From NCBI GenBank assembly GCA_017562135.1, contig QEYB01000190.1:102292-166291 (forward strand): 64,000 nucleotides of DNA, in the 5' to 3' direction. The notes beneath the pieces were generated by a model. That model saw only the letters and a program-made list of their open reading frames with translations. It was not told where the DNA came from and ran no database searches. This stretch comes from Dipylidium caninum. Taxonomy: Eukaryota; Platyhelminthes; Cestoda; Cyclophyllidea; Dipylidiidae. Position 1 is the first letter of the stretch. Every line of letters begins with the position of its first letter. Positions 61,681 to 64,000 of this stretch are shown here, piece after piece. The position numbers and the translations under genes are program-made.

Positions 61681-64000
61681 CACCAACTCCTGACCTCCGA
61701 CCGCCTCTCTGCAACTCCCCGATCCGATATCCGCGATTGCGACGGGGACGGGTAGCTTCACAGCTGACATGTGCTACCCTTCCACCCACCTCCCTTCCAA
61801 CAGTCTCTAGACAGACTTCATTAAATTCCCTATTGACAACCATATGCTATCCACTCCAACATCAAGCAACCAATGCTACTCATGGAAGTTCTTGGCTTCG
61901 CATCCGACTATCCGTTTTCTTAGCTGTCGCTGTGACAGTTAATGCCTCGAAATTATTTTATTTGGGTAGTGACTGTACGTGAAGCATGAAGACACCGATT
62001 ACAACACAAATGGGGTATGCAATCCCAAGGAAAGGATCGGCTGTCGGAGTCGGGCGTGAGTGCCGACTGCAAGCAGTTCTTCTTAGAGCTGAAGAAGGAC
62101 GTGATCCAATCATCTTCTCTGGCTGCTCCACATTGCAACATAAATACTGGCAAATGGAGGGCACGGCTTCGTCCTGCAATTCTGCTTCAGCTAGCATCTC
62201 CGCTACTCTTAGCAGAGACTACGGCAAAAATGAGAGAAGAACTAGAGCCACTTGCAGCGTTCACTTGGTCTAATGGAGGGAAACCCAGTGACAGAGCCTT
62301 AAATAGGCTCACACCTCGGGCAGTTTCCTTCTACTGCATCTCGAACTGTCTAGACATGCAGGCGCCTGACGGTGCAGCGAATGGATACCAGTCGCCGTCT
62401 CCGGGTGGTTAGTCGCCTACGGGGTCACCAGTCAACTGTGACTGGCCGTCAGTTAATCTGTTTTACTCACGGGTGATGTCTTCGCCAAATCGAAACTCTG
62501 CTCACCACGCACTACATGAGTGGCATCCAGCGTAGTTTGCAGAACATTTACACCACATTGCAAATCAACTTGAAACCTGTTGATCTCGACTAAATTCCGC
62601 GCTCATTTTCCCAACGCAAGTTGGTGAATTAGCCTACTTGGTTGAGAATGGACCGATTCATGAACGCTTAAGAATGGTGGCTGTAGAAGGAAGTCTTCTT
62701 GTAAAAGAGATGTCGGGAGAGAGGTGAATCTTGAGTCGGCGAAGAAAACAGTGGACGAGAAAGAGGAGAATAGTGAGTAGTAGCAGTAGTAGTAGTGAGT
62801 AGTGCCAGTGTACTTCAAGTATGCTACTATGCACCCACCGACCACAAACCAATAGCCTACAGCCTCCAAACTCATGGGACACATGCTCGCACAGCTCCCA
62901 TCACCGCGGCAACTGCCAATCTTTCTCCCCCAGGACTGATAGCCGCCGCTCATCCCACTTGACGGCTTTTGCACACACAAACGCTTTCTTCACGCATAAG
63001 TCTGCTTTCACTCTAACCCGCCTGCCTCTCATTTCTGCACTGACGAAACTTCTCCAGTGCCTTCTGAGTTTATCAGGTCGTCTGTATCATCATGAGGCGT
63101 TTGTCAAAGCTGACAGTTTCTCCTAATCAGTAAATAGGAGAGCGGTGAGTAATAACACAGAAACTCGCCCTTGCAAACTCGGACAATCTACTAACTGCTG
63201 ACTTGGACCATTGTCACTCACATCCACAGTGAGTAAGGTTCGCCCCCCAAACAACTCGAGTGGAAAAGCACAGACGATCCACTTTGATGAATGGGAACAC
63301 CTATCATCTTTGACGCACGATCACTTCCGCCCACACATTCTTCTCTCTCTTCTGCATCAACCTGAACCACATCCAGAACTCAAACCCCGCCTCTGCAACC
63401 AATGATGACGACGAAGAGGAGGAAATTGGCAAAGATAACCAAGAGACTACTTGAAAACTCTTTTCACAGAATCTCGAAAATATAACACTCGCTGCTATCT
63501 ACTGCTGCATGCAAAATTAGTTGCCTCGCAGCTGATTTGAATCCGCCTCTATGTAAACGGGCAAGTCTTGTCGAATTCATAAGCGAGACTCGACGCTCTA
63601 AAGAAAGAGCATCATCAAACAATTATCGTCTCAAAGCAAGAGACGAGCAGGTGAAGGCCGACCCGCATTAGGAAGGAGACTGGTTTTCATGCCCCACAGT
63701 CGGCTTTGGCCAGATGAAGTGACTCACTCATACCGCGAAGTTTTCACCCCTCTTCCCCTGCCTCTTCCTCTCCCTCCAACTCCCTGCCTCACATTTTCCT
63801 CTATCATTCTCCATACTTGTCATATCGTAGCAATCAAATAATACGTAATTACACGTTATCAATAAGAAGTGTTTTTACATGGCATAAGATGGTGCGTAAA
63901 GCGTATGAAGTGATGGGGAAAAAGTGCCTTCCTCGAGATGTACAAGCAATTTGCGGCCGCAGAATGGTGGGGAGGCTTCCTCAATGGCGGAATAGGGACT
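61681..64000 (-). repeat. Palindrome right arm (runs off the window)
   Basis: Begins caccaactcctgacc at 61,681 and mirrors the left arm to the window end. From about 63,230 single-base insertions and deletions accumulate relative to the left arm, for example at 63,241-63,260, 63,517-63,620 and 63,640-63,700. Confidence 0.93.
62280..62510 (-). mobile_element. Dispersed TATA-bearing repeat, copy D4
   Basis: The palindrome copy of D3 in the right arm, with TATTTAAG on the minus strand at 62,298-62,305. Confidence 0.6.

Overview
This window is nuclear DNA from an animal, most likely a parasitic flatworm and probably a tapeworm. The evidence is three metazoan replication-dependent histone genes with 3' stem-loops instead of poly(A) signals, several GT..AG introns of only about 70-300 bp, and an H2B amino end of the kind I associate with flatworm H2B. 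The tapeworm call also rests weakly on a heavily N-glycosylated repeat protein and on short TATA-bearing repeats that recall tapeworm families. I could not run any search, so the taxon is an inference.

1-6641: a histone tandem array. One complete 4,635-bp unit carries H2A, H2B and H4, all on the minus strand, and a second unit is cut off after its H2A at 6641. No H3 or H1 is present in the unit. The second H2A has a one-base deletion near its start.

6,660-50,000: mostly diverged duplicated DNA. Two nested inverted duplications (6,660-9,530 with 46,900-49,865, and the younger 9,708-10,414 with 45,551-46,212) bracket a 35-kb interior. Within it, 16,083-19,059 (minus) holds 13 exons with fully consistent splice phases. 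They encode about 499 residues of a cysteine-containing, N-glycosylated ectodomain built from a repeated unit of six exon types. A broken copy of the unit lies at 12,870-14,267 on the opposite strand. At 43,304-44,749 (plus) is an acidic-protein gene with a tandemly multiplied 54-nt cassette exon whose last copy carries a stop codon.

50,000-64,000: a small gene for a secreted glutamate-rich protein (minus, start 50,292), a TATA-driven but broken gene at 51.65-52.25 kb, more segmental duplicates, and a large palindrome (arms 56,814-59,120 and 61,681 to beyond the window end, with a 2.56-kb spacer). The outer part of the right arm carries many one-base indels, which looks like uncorrected sequence or an assembly effect.

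Apart from the histones, most of the window consists of decayed duplicates. I call genes only where splice signals, reading phase or repeat conservation support them.
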